A stretch of DNA of 64,000 bases from SAR86 cluster bacterium (GTDB taxonomy: Bacteria > Pseudomonadota > Gammaproteobacteria > Pseudomonadales > Pseudohongiellaceae): assembly GCA_002401885.1 (NCBI GenBank), contig NVUL01000046.1:1-64000 (forward strand). The letters are read 5' to 3'. A program made the translations under genes and the position numbers. The notes below the pieces were generated by a model. It had not been told where the DNA came from, did not search any database, and saw only the letters and a program-made list of their open reading frames with translations. Positions 9,694 to 19,784 of this stretch are shown one piece after another. Position 1 is the stretch's first letter, and the number at the start of each line of letters is the position of its first letter.

Positions 9694-12300
9694 TCAAGCC
9701 TGTGAGCTATGCCCATTTTCTCGGCCAGAATAGAGTTGAACCTTTAATGATTCCAATTGAGAATAATAGTGTCTATATGATTCCATGCCCTCTATCTCCA
9801 CCGCTTGTTGAAAGTAAGACTGCCCAAGCTGAGAGTTCCCAGATTTCATTGCCAATTCTGCCAGTGCAATACCTGCTTCCCACTCGCTAAATTTAGCTCC
9901 AGTTCTCTTGGCGATAGACAGGGCTTCTTCCAGATCCTGCTCTGCTAGAGCATACTCATCATTTGCACTATGCAATTTTGCTCTACCGATTAAGCCGCTT
10001 GGTAGATATAACCACTCATTGGCCGCCTTAAAAAGTTCTACCTGTTTATTTAGATAATCTGACGCTTTTTTGAGGTCATCCAGTTTGAGATAGATTAATC
10101 CTAGTACAAGTAGGTCTGTCGCATACAATGATGTTGTATCCACTGCCACCTGCCAAGCATTCGTTTCCCTCCATTGTAACGTTAATAGAGCGCGTTCCAG
10201 AGCCTTCTCGACTTCTCCAGCATCCAATAAATACTTGCAGTAGAACGAACTAATAGTCGGGCATACTACTTCACAATCAGGCTCAAGCCTGTTTAGAGTA
10301 TTCTCGGAGTTCTCAAAATATCTGGATGCTCCAGTCCAGTCTCCCTCGAGAAAGCTTATATATGCCCCAATGCTAGTTGAGGCTGCCCCGAGTACTTCGT
10401 TGTCTGCCAACTCCACACTCTCCTGCCCTTTTTCCCATTCCGCTCGAGCATCATGCAGACGCCCAGCTGCGATCAGCATCGAAATGAGCGGACCGGCGGT
10501 AGCCGCCGCTTCGAACCAACGTTTATTAGCTCGAAACCATTGAATGCTTAGAATAGATGGCTCGATGGCTGCGTCTATTTGGCCCAAGTAAATTAAGTTT
10601 GATGCTGCACTGGAGAGTAAATAGAAACTAGCCGACTCTGAAAGCTGAGCTACGGGCTCGGTCCATGGGCTGCGAAAGAAGGCACGTATACAACTTTGAT
10701 CGGCATGATGAGAACCTTCGGTAAAAATTGAAAACTGTTTCCGTTTAATCCTTTCAAAGTAGAGCTGGAAGCTTTCTTCAACGAGGCCTGCCCTCACCCC
10801 GTGAATTACCGCTCGAAACAAAGGCTCCATCTGCACCATGGATACTGGATTCGCTACCGCGCTACGCTGCAAAAAATTGAATACAATCTTATTCCCCTGT
10901 CTCCAAGCATCAGGCTTCTCTCTCCGTAAGTGCTCGTTCAAGAAATCGCGCACTAGAGGATGGCAGTCAATCACATTGCTTTCGCCGGTTTTGGATGTGG
11001 ATATTAAGTTAGCGTCTTCCAATTTCTTAATCGCATAGCTCCACTCAGAGTGTGACAAGTCAACTAACTCTTCGGTAAGTCCAGATACGGACTCCGACGT
11101 CACTAGAGCTTTCACATCCACCAGAGTGATGCCCCGGCCAAATAGCCCAAGCAGATTCAACAAAGAAGTTTCCAGTGATGATTCAAACCAACACAAATAG
11201 GCCTGCACTATGCTACTAGCGTGTGTATCGAATGATTGAATATCAACGAGAGAATTCAAGTCTCTGTAGTTTGCAACATTTGCGTCGTGAACGACCGAAA
11301 GGTAGCCCGCTAGCAGTGACAAGCATAACGGATGTCCGGAATAGACCTCTACGGCGGACTGCATGTCACTCTTATCGCCACAGATACCCATAGCAGATAG
11401 CAACTGCACTCCATCTGCATTGCTCAACCGCTCTAGGTGCAGGGATTTCGTACGACCATCGCTAAAAGACACGAATTCTGAGATAGATAGCCGCGAAGTA
11501 ATTATGCACAAGCCATTGTTATTCGCTGCAAGTTCTCGCAGCAGGAGTGATACGGCAGGGTTTTCGATTTCACCTTGTTTGGGGCCCGGCGGATATTGCA
11601 GCGGTTCGAGACCATCCAGTATAAGCAGTGTTCTAGACTCTCGTATTAAGTCTGCGAGTCTATTCGCCTTCGCCCAAGGCGTTCCCTTGTCTGGACACTT
11701 ATCTCCAAACCATTCTAATGCTTGCTCTATAAATAAGTCCCCCGAAGAAATTACATCTGACCCTGTTCCTTGCCAATAGAAGGACCAGGCGTAAACCCTG
11801 TTCGCACCGGCGTAGCCCAACTTATCCATTCGCGATAGCCAGCTATTGACCAGACTGCTCTTTCCCACTCCACCGAATGCGATAATTTCCAAACAGTTGG
11901 TTATTTGTTCATCCCAGACTCGATCAATAGCATCTAGTTCTGTACTTCGACCGAAAAGATTCAGTCCTGTACATGGCAAGGACGAAAGAGAAATTTTATC
12001 TATGCGCGTAACAGATGCAGAGGGCTCAAGCTTTTGCTGCAATCTTTCTCCAAACTCACTTAACTCCAGCCCGAAACAGTAAGGCTCCATCTCAAACACT
12101 GCAGCCACTTCAAGAATTTGGCTATGCGGAATGGTATTTCCCGCGCTTGTTTCAGAGCCGTGGACCCATTTACTGATTGCCTGACGCGAGATACCAAGAT
12201 GCTTGGCTAGGGTAGCGTTGTTGCTTATAGAAGGATTGATACACGAGGTGTACAGCTGAGTGAGCTTCTTAGCGAGATGAGGATGCTTGCCTGCGCTCAT
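9694..12300 (-). CDS. STAND-type ATPase: N-terminal HTH, NTPase, TPR-like C-terminus
   Basis: LAKHLGISRQAISKWVHGSE (HTH); FGGVGKSSLVNSWL (Walker A); RTLLILDGLEPL (Walker B); C-terminal half of TPR-like helical repeats. Confidence 0.8.
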   Translation of the reverse strand: MSAGKHPHLAKKLTQLYTSCINPSISNNATLAKHLGISRQAISKWVHGSETSAGNTIPHSQILEVAAVFEMEPYCFGLELSEFGERLQQKLEPSASVTRIDKISLSSLPCTGLNLFGRSTELDAIDRVWDEQITNCLEIIAFGGVGKSSLVNSWLSRMDKLGYAGANRVYAWSFYWQGTGSDVISSGDLFIEQALEWFGDKCPDKGTPWAKANRLADLIRESRTLLILDGLEPLQYPPGPKQGEIENPAVSLLLRELAANNNGLCIITSRLSISEFVSFSDGRTKSLHLERLSNADGVQLLSAMGICGDKSDMQSAVEVYSGHPLCLSLLAGYLSVVHDANVANYRDLNSLVDIQSFDTHASSIVQAYLCWFESSLETSLLNLLGLFGRGITLVDVKALVTSESVSGLTEELVDLSHSEWSYAIKKLEDANLISTSKTGESNVIDCHPLVRDFLNEHLRREKPDAWRQGNKIVFNFLQRSAVANPVSMVQMEPLFRAVIHGVRAGLVEESFQLYFERIKRKQFSIFTEGSHHADQSCIRAFFRSPWTEPVAQLSESASFYLLSSAASNLIYLGQIDAAIEPSILSIQWFRANKRWFEAAATAGPLISMLIAAGRLHDARAEWEKGQESVELADNEVLGAASTSIGAYISFLEGDWTGASRYFENSENTLNRLEPDCEVVCPTISSFYCKYLLDAGEVEKALERALLTLQWRETNAWQVAVDTTSLYATDLLVLGLIYLKLDDLKKASDYLNKQVELFKAANEWLYLPSGLIGRAKLHSANDEYALAEQDLEEALSIAKRTGAKFSEWEAGIALAELAMKSGNSQLGQSYFQQAVEIEGMESYRHYYSQLESLKVQLYSGRENGHSSQA

Positions 12301-12684
12301 AAGCGCTCCTTCTAGAGTCTTTTCGGTTCTAGTGGTTGTCTTAGTTATTAGCTACGGATCCTGAGGGATAGGCGATAATTCCTTTAAAGATTTTTGTGAC
12401 CAAAGAACCAATTCGAGGTTACCCCACCGATATCGCGGGTACAAGAGATATGATGAATTTAGCGGCGAGCTGCTACCAACAAGAATGAGTGCAGAGTTGC
12501 AGAAGTATGCGCAGCCGCATTTGAGTAGCTATACGATATGCCGTTGTTATCATTGATAATTTCTATAAATCGTCTTAGCATTCGTGACTTTATTCATTAT
12601 CAGGCTACCTCCCTAAACCTTGAATCAGGGCACATATCTCTGGCGATCTTGCGCTACAATTGGCGCTCACTTTGGAGTAGGCAT

Positions 12685-13104
12685 ATGCCCAGAAAACAGC
12701 GTCAGCAAGGCTTTACCCTGATCGAACTAATGATCGTCGTGGCGATTATCGGCGTGCTTGCCTCTGTGGCTCTGCCGGCCTATACGCTGTATCAGAATAG
12801 TGCGCGCTTTACCGAGGCTATATTGGCTATTGGATCGAATCGCTCCGCCATGGCAGTTGCGTCTGCGGCAGGCCGCGTGGCCTCAGTCAACGACTTCGAT
12901 TCGAGTTCGAATGGCCTGCCACCCGCCCAGGTCCTTGCGGCTACTACACACGGCATTAGTGTGACCGATGGAGTTATCACCATTACTTGGCAGTCGGATG
13001 GAACTAGCCTCGATGGCGTAACCTATACATTGGCTGCTCAGGGTTTCGTTCCTCCTATACAATGGGTTAGCGGTGGCTCCTGTATCGCTGGCGGCTTCTG
13101 TTAG
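12685..13104 (+). CDS. Type IV pilin / pseudopilin-like protein
   Basis: [33 protein letters not shown] prepilin peptidase site and N-terminal helix; C-terminal Cys pair. ATG at 12685 (ggag upstream) preferred over the track start 12538. Confidence 0.9.
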   Translation: MPRKQRQQGFTLIELMIVVAIIGVLASVALPAYTLYQNSARFTEAILAIGSNRSAMAVASAAGRVASVNDFDSSSNGLPPAQVLAATTHGISVTDGVITITWQSDGTSLDGVTYTLAAQGFVPPIQWVSGGSCIAGGFC

Positions 13105-13235
13105 GCGTTTACACTTTCTTTAGTACCACTTCCTGCTGCCCCTTTCTTCTGCAGCGCGTTTCGATCGGGTTTCAACACACTAAAAAGGAATTTGTTAAGA
13201 GTTCCTTTTTAGCTAAGCTCGAATGATCGACGTCA

Positions 13236-13850
13236 TTACGGTCTGCTGGGGGCGGCTTGCTGCGTAGCTCGCACGTTAAAACTGATGCTTACGCGGTCTT
13301 CAGTGCTCTGGTTCAGTTCGACACCGTGCTCTAACCAACCTGGGAATATGTACATCCTGCCTTCTTCTGGACGCATCCGGACCTCCTCAGCGGTGAAATC
13401 AGTTTGCTTTGTAATGGGCGAGGTAAACATTCTGGATGCCACCCGTGGGTCACGAAAGTAGATGCTGCCGCACTCTGGTTCCTTCAGGCTCACGTAATAG
13501 ACACCGCTGAAATGGCAATTCGCGTGGTAATGGAGCTTATTGGAAGCACCTGGTGGGCTGATATTCACCCATGCCTGATGGTCTAAGACCACGTTGGGTT
13601 GGAAGTGCTGTGATTCGGCGATACGCTGGCATACCTGCAAAATTCGTAGGTTTATGTCTTCGAATTCGGCCAGATCCTGGAGAATATTCGGGCTCTGCCA
13701 ACCTTTTACATTGGTATTGCTCACGCCATTAGGATCATTGCTTCTCATCTGATTGGCCAATTCCAATATTTTGGCGTTGAAGCTCACTCTGTCGTCAAAC
13801 AGGGTGGACCAGACTAGGCTGGGGAACAGCGATTGAGTGCCGATTTCCAA
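13236..13850 (-). CDS. Putative 2OG-Fe(II) oxygenase (TIGR02466-like)
   Basis: LFPSLVWSTLF start, AWVNISPPGASNKLHYHANCHFSGVYYV, GRMYIFPGWLEHGVELN, DRVSISFNVR. Confidence 0.8.
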   Translation of the reverse strand: MEIGTQSLFPSLVWSTLFDDRVSFNAKILELANQMRSNDPNGVSNTNVKGWQSPNILQDLAEFEDINLRILQVCQRIAESQHFQPNVVLDHQAWVNISPPGASNKLHYHANCHFSGVYYVSLKEPECGSIYFRDPRVASRMFTSPITKQTDFTAEEVRMRPEEGRMYIFPGWLEHGVELNQSTEDRVSISFNVRATQQAAPSRP

Positions 13851-14104
13851 TGAAATGTCCTCTCTAGGGTTAGTGGGAAGAATCTTGCTTTCAGAAAAGG
13901 CTAGCGAGATATCTGAAGTAGCTGACTCGAGGCGCTTAAATTATAAAGAAAATAGCCTGATTTTGCGATTTTGAAATATCATACTTGAGCACTAAAGACA
14001 GTACCTTAAATATTATTTGCGATGGTCGTTCGGAATCTCAGCTCTGGCTGGACTACCGACGCTGGAAAATTTTCCCAAGCATTAGGCTGTGCTGTTTTAG
14101 ATAC

Positions 14105-14136
14105 AAAAAAAAGGGGCTCTTTAAGAGCCCCTTTTT
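14105..14136. terminator. Rho-independent terminator, bidirectional-looking
   Basis: aaaaaaggggctctttaagagcccctttttt; downstream of the minus-strand TonB receptor. Confidence 0.8.
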
Positions 14137-14204
14137 ACTTCATCCGATCACCGAGGTGATCTTCAAAGTTGCCGCAGTAGTTAAACCTGCGGTTTCACGA
14201 TTTC

Positions 14205-17171
14205 TTAGAAATCGTATACGAATCGTGCATAGATGTTACGACCCATTGCAGTCTGAAGACCACCGATCAAACCGGCAAATTCCGGTGACGGCTGCGCATC
14301 TTTATCGAATATATTGCGCGAACCGATAGTAACGGCACCTTCACCACCGAACAGCTCTAGGCCACGGTAGGTATAAGACGCATCCACCAGAGTCCTAGAA
14401 TGAACCTCAGTCATATTTTGAGGACGTACAAAGCCACCGAAGAAGTCCAAGTGTGTAAACTGAGGACCATCATACGGCATCGCGTCAGTAAAACGTGAGA
14501 TCGTATTCACGGAGTGATTGCCCCTAGACCAACCTAGCGTCAGATTAGCCTTCCACTCAGGTAGCTCTGGCGCAGCACCGGTTACATCGTTGTACAAGCC
14601 AGCACCATCTACAATCGGCTGAGACGCATCACTCTGATAATAGAAGTGATCGATAAACGTCGCTTGCAGGCTCGCACGGAAGTTACCCCAATCATTGCTG
14701 TAGCTGTAGTTAGCCGCAATATCGATGGCTTCCACTTCTACAGTTTCTGCATTGATAGTACTGGTATTGTTCACCTGCAGAATCGTGGAGATATCACCCG
14801 GGTCACGAATGATGTCTTTGTTCGATGCTGGGTTATTAATCCAAGCTTGCAATTGATCCAGAGTGGGCTGACCACCAGAGCTTACGAAGCCGTCGCCAGC
14901 AAAGCCAGTCGCGGTCTGGAAGTTAAGGAAATCCAGATCCATAATATCCTGACCGCGTACGTCGATGATTCGATTCTCGAACTCCGTATTGTTCCAGGTA
15001 ACGGATAGGTCGAAATCACCCAGCGCAATATCGAAACCAATTTGCTGCGATTCCGATTCCTCATTCGTCAGAGTTGGATTACCGCCGCCACAAGCGGTGG
15101 TAAAGGCAGAGAAAGGCGAGAACTTGTCAGTTACTGTATTAAGAGTACAGGTGACCGGATCGAATAGGTCCTCAAGAGCCGGAGCAATGAAAGCGTCGCC
15201 CTGCGTAGCACGCAGTGTCAACCAATCAGTCGCTGCCCAAGTGACGCCGAATTTCGGGGTAGTAGCTTCTTGTCCAGTATTGAATTCTTCCCGACGTACC
15301 GCCAGTTCGACTTCGACATTGGATAGAACGGGAATTGAGAGTTCAATGAAATAGGCATCGACTTCACGACTACCGGAAGTGGGTCTTTCCCGCTCGGTTC
15401 CACCGATCCAGGTATCACCTGCAATCTCAGTAGCCGATGGTATGTTCGTGTACTTATCGTCACGGAACTGGTATCCGACAGCTGCAGCGACAGGTCCGCC
15501 GGGTAGTTCGAAACCAAATAGAGGCACTTCGCCATTCAACACGATATCGATAACATCGAGAGTGTCCGTAACGTTTTCCTTAAAACGCGCCGCGATGGAG
15601 TCCATCACCGCAACAGTATTGTTGTCTGCCTGATCAACTACAAAGAAAGGGTTGTAGCAAGCATCACGATCATTAACAGTGTCACAATTCAAACCCTGTA
15701 TCATCGCTGAGATGCTGTAGTTTTGATTTGACATGAAAGTGAAATCACGCACGTTATGCGTATAGGATGCCATGCCTTCCCAGCCGTCGAGGAAAGGCAC
15801 AGTGAAATCTGCCTGTGCTGTCCAGCGGCTAACAATATCCGTGGCATTACTCTTGTTGTCCCTGTCCTCAGTGTGACCGGATGATCGCGTGTGAGTCTTG
15901 TTGATAGGGCGCAGAGTACGAGGCGCTACATCTTCGTGCAATAGCACACCGTTAGGCGTAGTACCGGCGATTAGGTAGTCGAACGTGCCATCGTTGTTCA
16001 GGTCTTCAGTACCGCGATCGGGGACGCCATCACCATTCGCGTCAAAACCATAGAGCTGCTCGCCTAGGGAGTTGGTTGCGAAGAATGGGTTGCCCGGAAT
16101 CTCACCACGTACAGCTGGAAGCTCACCGATGCGGGAGTTTCCTGGGTTCGACGTAGAAGTAAACGTGTTGGTTCTTTGGTAAGTACGGAAGCCCTGAAGG
16201 CTCAGAGTCAGATCGTCATCTATCTCCCAAGTCGCATTACCGTAGTATTGGTTAACTTGCTGAGGCTCACGATAGCTGCGGTTGTCGCCGAAATCGAAGA
16301 AACAGCTAGTCCCTAACAAATTGCCAAAAGGGTTGGCTACTTGATCTTTAGTGTAAGCCGTTCGCTCTGAGCCTGGGGCACAGTTCGGATCTGGCGTGCG
16401 AGTTGATGTACCCAGATATTGGCCATCTGGACCACGGTCTGGTGTAAACCAGTTACCCGGAGCGTTAGAAGAAACTGTAAGACCGGCATTGGCTATGTCA
16501 CTACGCTCGTCCCAGCCCAGTCGTGTGTTTTCGCGATGCTGTGCTGCCACAACGACGTCTAGTACGCCTATTTGGCCGCCCCACATCATCTGTAAGGAGT
16601 GCTCATCGTAGTCACCACGCTCATCTTGCTCGGCGTAGGTGTCCATCTTGAAACCGTCGTAAGACTTGTAAGGTACGAAGTTGACCACACCAGCCACGGC
16701 CTCAGAACCGTAGAGAGCGGCAGCGCCGTCAGCCACAATGTCCATGCGCTGAAGCGCAATAGTTGGGATTAGTGCATTTACGTTTTGATTCACCAGGCGC
16801 TTGCCGTCGAGCAGTGTCAGAGTCGAAGTGTCACCGAGTCCACGCAGGTCGATAGTAGAAGTACGGGAACTCGTTCCCTGAATAGTGTTGGATATAGCGG
16901 AAGATGCGCCGTTTACGAAAGCAAGGTTCTTAATAACCTCACCGATGTTTAGTGTACCTTGAGCTTCCAATTCCTCAGCGTCAAGCTGAATGACTGAAGA
17001 CGCGCCGGTGAAACCTTCGGATCTTCTGATATAGGAACCAGTAACGACTACTTCTTCTACTGTGTCCTGTTGAGCTATTGATTGGCTCGCCAGAGGCAGT
17101 AGTGAAAGTGAGATCGCCGCGCATAGCAAGCTGCGCTTATGTGGGATTCTTCGTTGCATATTTCTCTCCAT
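14205..17171 (-). CDS. TonB-dependent outer-membrane receptor
   Basis: Signal peptide; EEVVVTGSYIRRSEGFTGASSVIQLDAEEL (TonB box/plug); DLRGLGDTSTLTLLDGKRLV; C-terminal aromatic residue (YARFVYDF). Confidence 0.93.
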   Translation of the reverse strand: MERNMQRRIPHKRSLLCAAISLSLLPLASQSIAQQDTVEEVVVTGSYIRRSEGFTGASSVIQLDAEELEAQGTLNIGEVIKNLAFVNGASSAISNTIQGTSSRTSTIDLRGLGDTSTLTLLDGKRLVNQNVNALIPTIALQRMDIVADGAAALYGSEAVAGVVNFVPYKSYDGFKMDTYAEQDERGDYDEHSLQMMWGGQIGVLDVVVAAQHRENTRLGWDERSDIANAGLTVSSNAPGNWFTPDRGPDGQYLGTSTRTPDPNCAPGSERTAYTKDQVANPFGNLLGTSCFFDFGDNRSYREPQQVNQYYGNATWEIDDDLTLSLQGFRTYQRTNTFTSTSNPGNSRIGELPAVRGEIPGNPFFATNSLGEQLYGFDANGDGVPDRGTEDLNNDGTFDYLIAGTTPNGVLLHEDVAPRTLRPINKTHTRSSGHTEDRDNKSNATDIVSRWTAQADFTVPFLDGWEGMASYTHNVRDFTFMSNQNYSISAMIQGLNCDTVNDRDACYNPFFVVDQADNNTVAVMDSIAARFKENVTDTLDVIDIVLNGEVPLFGFELPGGPVAAAVGYQFRDDKYTNIPSATEIAGDTWIGGTERERPTSGSREVDAYFIELSIPVLSNVEVELAVRREEFNTGQEATTPKFGVTWAATDWLTLRATQGDAFIAPALEDLFDPVTCTLNTVTDKFSPFSAFTTACGGGNPTLTNEESESQQIGFDIALGDFDLSVTWNNTEFENRIIDVRGQDIMDLDFLNFQTATGFAGDGFVSSGGQPTLDQLQAWINNPASNKDIIRDPGDISTILQVNNTSTINAETVEVEAIDIAANYSYSNDWGNFRASLQATFIDHFYYQSDASQPIVDGAGLYNDVTGAAPELPEWKANLTLGWSRGNHSVNTISRFTDAMPYDGPQFTHLDFFGGFVRPQNMTEVHSRTLVDASYTYRGLELFGGEGAVTIGSRNIFDKDAQPSPEFAGLIGGLQTAMGRNIYARFVYDF

Positions 17172-17767
17172 AATTTCAAATTGTTTACTTTTTATTAAAG
17201 CTTTAATTAGAGTAAATACAATAGGCGCACAAAGCTCAAATCTTCCGGAAGGCTTTGCAAAACCTATCTCTGCGAGCAGTCAATTTTTTATAAATCGATC
17301 TCTCACAGCACCGCCGAATAATACGAAGCAATTCAGCGATCGCACGAGTGTACCTACTTTAATAGAGCTTAAAAAGCCCTAATTTAAGACTCTTCTGTCC
17401 TATACTGGTGCTTATCCGCAAGAAAGCGGGACTCAGGGCTGCCCAATTTCGCCAATCTTCGGCAAGCACTCCATAAACAGCCAGAAATTGGAATGAAAAT
17501 ATTCATATTTTCTGTTTTATAACAACGTGTTAGAGATAATCGACAAGATTGATGTAACACAATTTAGAGCGACCGTTCGATCTAATTATTAACTTCCTCA
17601 GGGCCCGTATTTATTCAAATAAATAAATAGCGAGCCCCATTCTCACCAAACGAGTGATAAGCGGGCTGACCCGCAGAGAATGATGCTGCACAAGCGACAA
17701 ATGCGGCATATACTTTGTGCTAACCGCCTGGCTCGCAGACCATTACCGTAGCTATGAGGAAATCGCA

Positions 17768-18238
17768 TTGAAAAAATTACTGACCACCTACTTATCCGCT
17801 CTTTGCGGAGCAATCCTATTCGCCATAGGCTCAGCACAAGCCATGGCCGCCGAAGGCCAGATAGTTATAGAGGACTTGACGCCTTCGAAATTACGCGCCG
17901 AGATTAAGAAAATCGAAACCGAGTTCTATCGAGTATTCAATAGCAGTATTGAGGATGAGAATCTCGCAGTTGTCTGCTACAAATATACTCCTACCGGCTC
18001 CAACATCAGTGAAGAGACCTGCGAGCCGCAGTTCTTAATCGACAAACGCGGGGATAATGTTAACGATGCGCGTAATGGCTACGATACATTGCTCACGCCG
18101 CAGGGTCTGCGCAACGCCCTAGCACCTGAGTATGCGGCGTTAACTGCCGCCATGTCCGAAGTCTCTATAGAGAGCGAATATTTTCGGGAACTGAATGGGA
18201 TTCTTGGCGCTTTACGAGAAGAGCTAGAAAGCAGATAG
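17768..18238 (+). CDS. Small secreted protein of unknown function (probable TTG start)
   Basis: Signal peptide LKKLLTTYLSALCGAILFAIGSAQAMAAEGQ begins at TTG 17768 with gagga about 8 nt upstream; track ORF begins earlier at 17717. Confidence 0.65.
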   Translation: MKKLLTTYLSALCGAILFAIGSAQAMAAEGQIVIEDLTPSKLRAEIKKIETEFYRVFNSSIEDENLAVVCYKYTPTGSNISEETCEPQFLIDKRGDNVNDARNGYDTLLTPQGLRNALAPEYAALTAAMSEVSIESEYFRELNGILGALREELESR

Positions 18239-18290
18239 AACTCTGCCTGCGTCGCAAAAACAGTTTAGGTGCAGCGCTGATGCTGCAAAC

Positions 18291-18325
18291 AAAAAGGCCA
18301 GAGGGAACACCCTCTGGCCTTTTTG
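18291..18325. terminator. Bidirectional Rho-independent terminator
   Basis: aaaaaggccagagggaacaccctctggccttttt between convergent genes. Confidence 0.85.
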
Positions 18326-18350
18326 TTTTACCCGTTTGGACTCTTCGCAG

Positions 18351-19481
18351 TTAGCGCACAGAGTACTTAGTAAACGCACCACCTGCCTGCGATAGTGAGT
18401 TAGGTCCCTCTGCCGCATAGACATTGCCATCTGCATCAACAGCAATGCCTTCTCCTGCAGTGCCTTGATAGACCCGATTGTCACGCTCAAAAGGCTGGAT
18501 GAAGCCGACAATTCGATCTTCATTCAGAGGGCCAATGCGCACGCCGTTTCTCCAGCCTACGTGACCAGTCGGGCTCGACTCGGAATCGATTGCGTAGACC
18601 ATATCATCATCTGTGATAAACAGTCCGCTGATGCGTCCGTACATATAGCGCGACTCTAAATAGTTGCCCTCTTGGTCGAATATTTCGAGGCGATGATTAC
18701 CGCGGTCGGCAACCCAGAGACGACCCTGTGAATCGAACTCCATCGCGTGCGGCGTGCGGAATTCACCGTGTCTTACGCCGATGCTACCCCATTCTTTAAT
18801 GCGCGTGCCGTCGGGAGAGAACTTAATGATTCTAGCCGTACTGCCCTCTGCGCGGCCCTCCTCCATAGCCTGATTGCTGGTCATACCCTGACCATTGTGC
18901 CCATCGGAGACATAAATGCTGCCATCCGGTCCTACGATCACATCGTTCGGCTGATTGAATTGATTGGGGCCACTACCTGCCGAACCCGCCGTGCCAAGAC
19001 TCATCAGCAATTCACCGTCGGCGCTGAACTGGTGCACCTGTTGACCCTTGGTGCCATCTGAATTTGTCGCGAAGTCAGTTACCCAGACACTACCGTCAGC
19101 AGCAGCGTGAATTCCGTGGGGAGTCATCATGACACCGCCACCAAAATTCGCCAGCACCGCGCCCGTATTGCGATCGAATTTAAATATTGGATCTACTGGA
19201 TTCGTGTCACAGTTGATGGGAGTACCGCCACCGAATGTGCCTGCGCCGCAGCGTTCATAGGCCCAGATATGTCCGTCATTCGGATCGATGTCGATGCCAG
19301 CCGTTGAACCCCAGTTTCTTCCAGCGGGTAGGTCACCCCAATTCTGGGTGACGACAGGGGCGGGATTGGGCAGGCCATCGCCCGAGATAGGATTGCCGGC
19401 ACTTACGCAGCCGGTTAGCACCGCCGATACGCAGGCAAATAGCGTAAATTTGGATAGGGGTGACAGAGACAATGAAGTCAT
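18351..19481 (-). CDS. NHL-repeat six-bladed beta-propeller lipoprotein, peptidylglycine alpha-amidating lyase (PAL)-like
   Basis: Lipobox-type signal (VLTGCVSAG); TPHGIHAAADGSVWVTD, TPHAMEFDSQGRLWVADRGNHRLEIFDQEG blades. Start at 19481 (MTSLSLSPL). Confidence 0.75.
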   Translation of the reverse strand: MTSLSLSPLSKFTLFACVSAVLTGCVSAGNPISGDGLPNPAPVVTQNWGDLPAGRNWGSTAGIDIDPNDGHIWAYERCGAGTFGGGTPINCDTNPVDPIFKFDRNTGAVLANFGGGVMMTPHGIHAAADGSVWVTDFATNSDGTKGQQVHQFSADGELLMSLGTAGSAGSGPNQFNQPNDVIVGPDGSIYVSDGHNGQGMTSNQAMEEGRAEGSTARIIKFSPDGTRIKEWGSIGVRHGEFRTPHAMEFDSQGRLWVADRGNHRLEIFDQEGNYLESRYMYGRISGLFITDDDMVYAIDSESSPTGHVGWRNGVRIGPLNEDRIVGFIQPFERDNRVYQGTAGEGIAVDADGNVYAAEGPNSLSQAGGAFTKYSVR

Positions 19482-19784
19482 GGATGCTCCTTGGGTATTT
19501 TGTTGTTTTGATAAGAAGTACTGCGTCAGAGAATAAAAGCTATCCCGTTGCAAGTCCACTCGTTGCGCCGTCAGCACGGACAAAAACAGACTAATTGGAA
19601 GAGCGCAAGGTAGCGCCTGAGCTTTCTATCGGCGTTAGTTAGTAAGTACTAACAAATCTGAGTTTCAAGCCTGCCTTTTGCTCTTATTTAGCGCATTGCC
19701 TCTAGCGGCGAGTGCGGCAACTAGCAAGCCCCATAGATCCAGCGTCTACAACAATGGACGTTTGACCATCTCACTAGTTGCAGC

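Noticed and set aside
13985-14329. ORF 13985..14329(+)
   Set aside because: Crosses a strong terminator and the 3' end of the TonB receptor.
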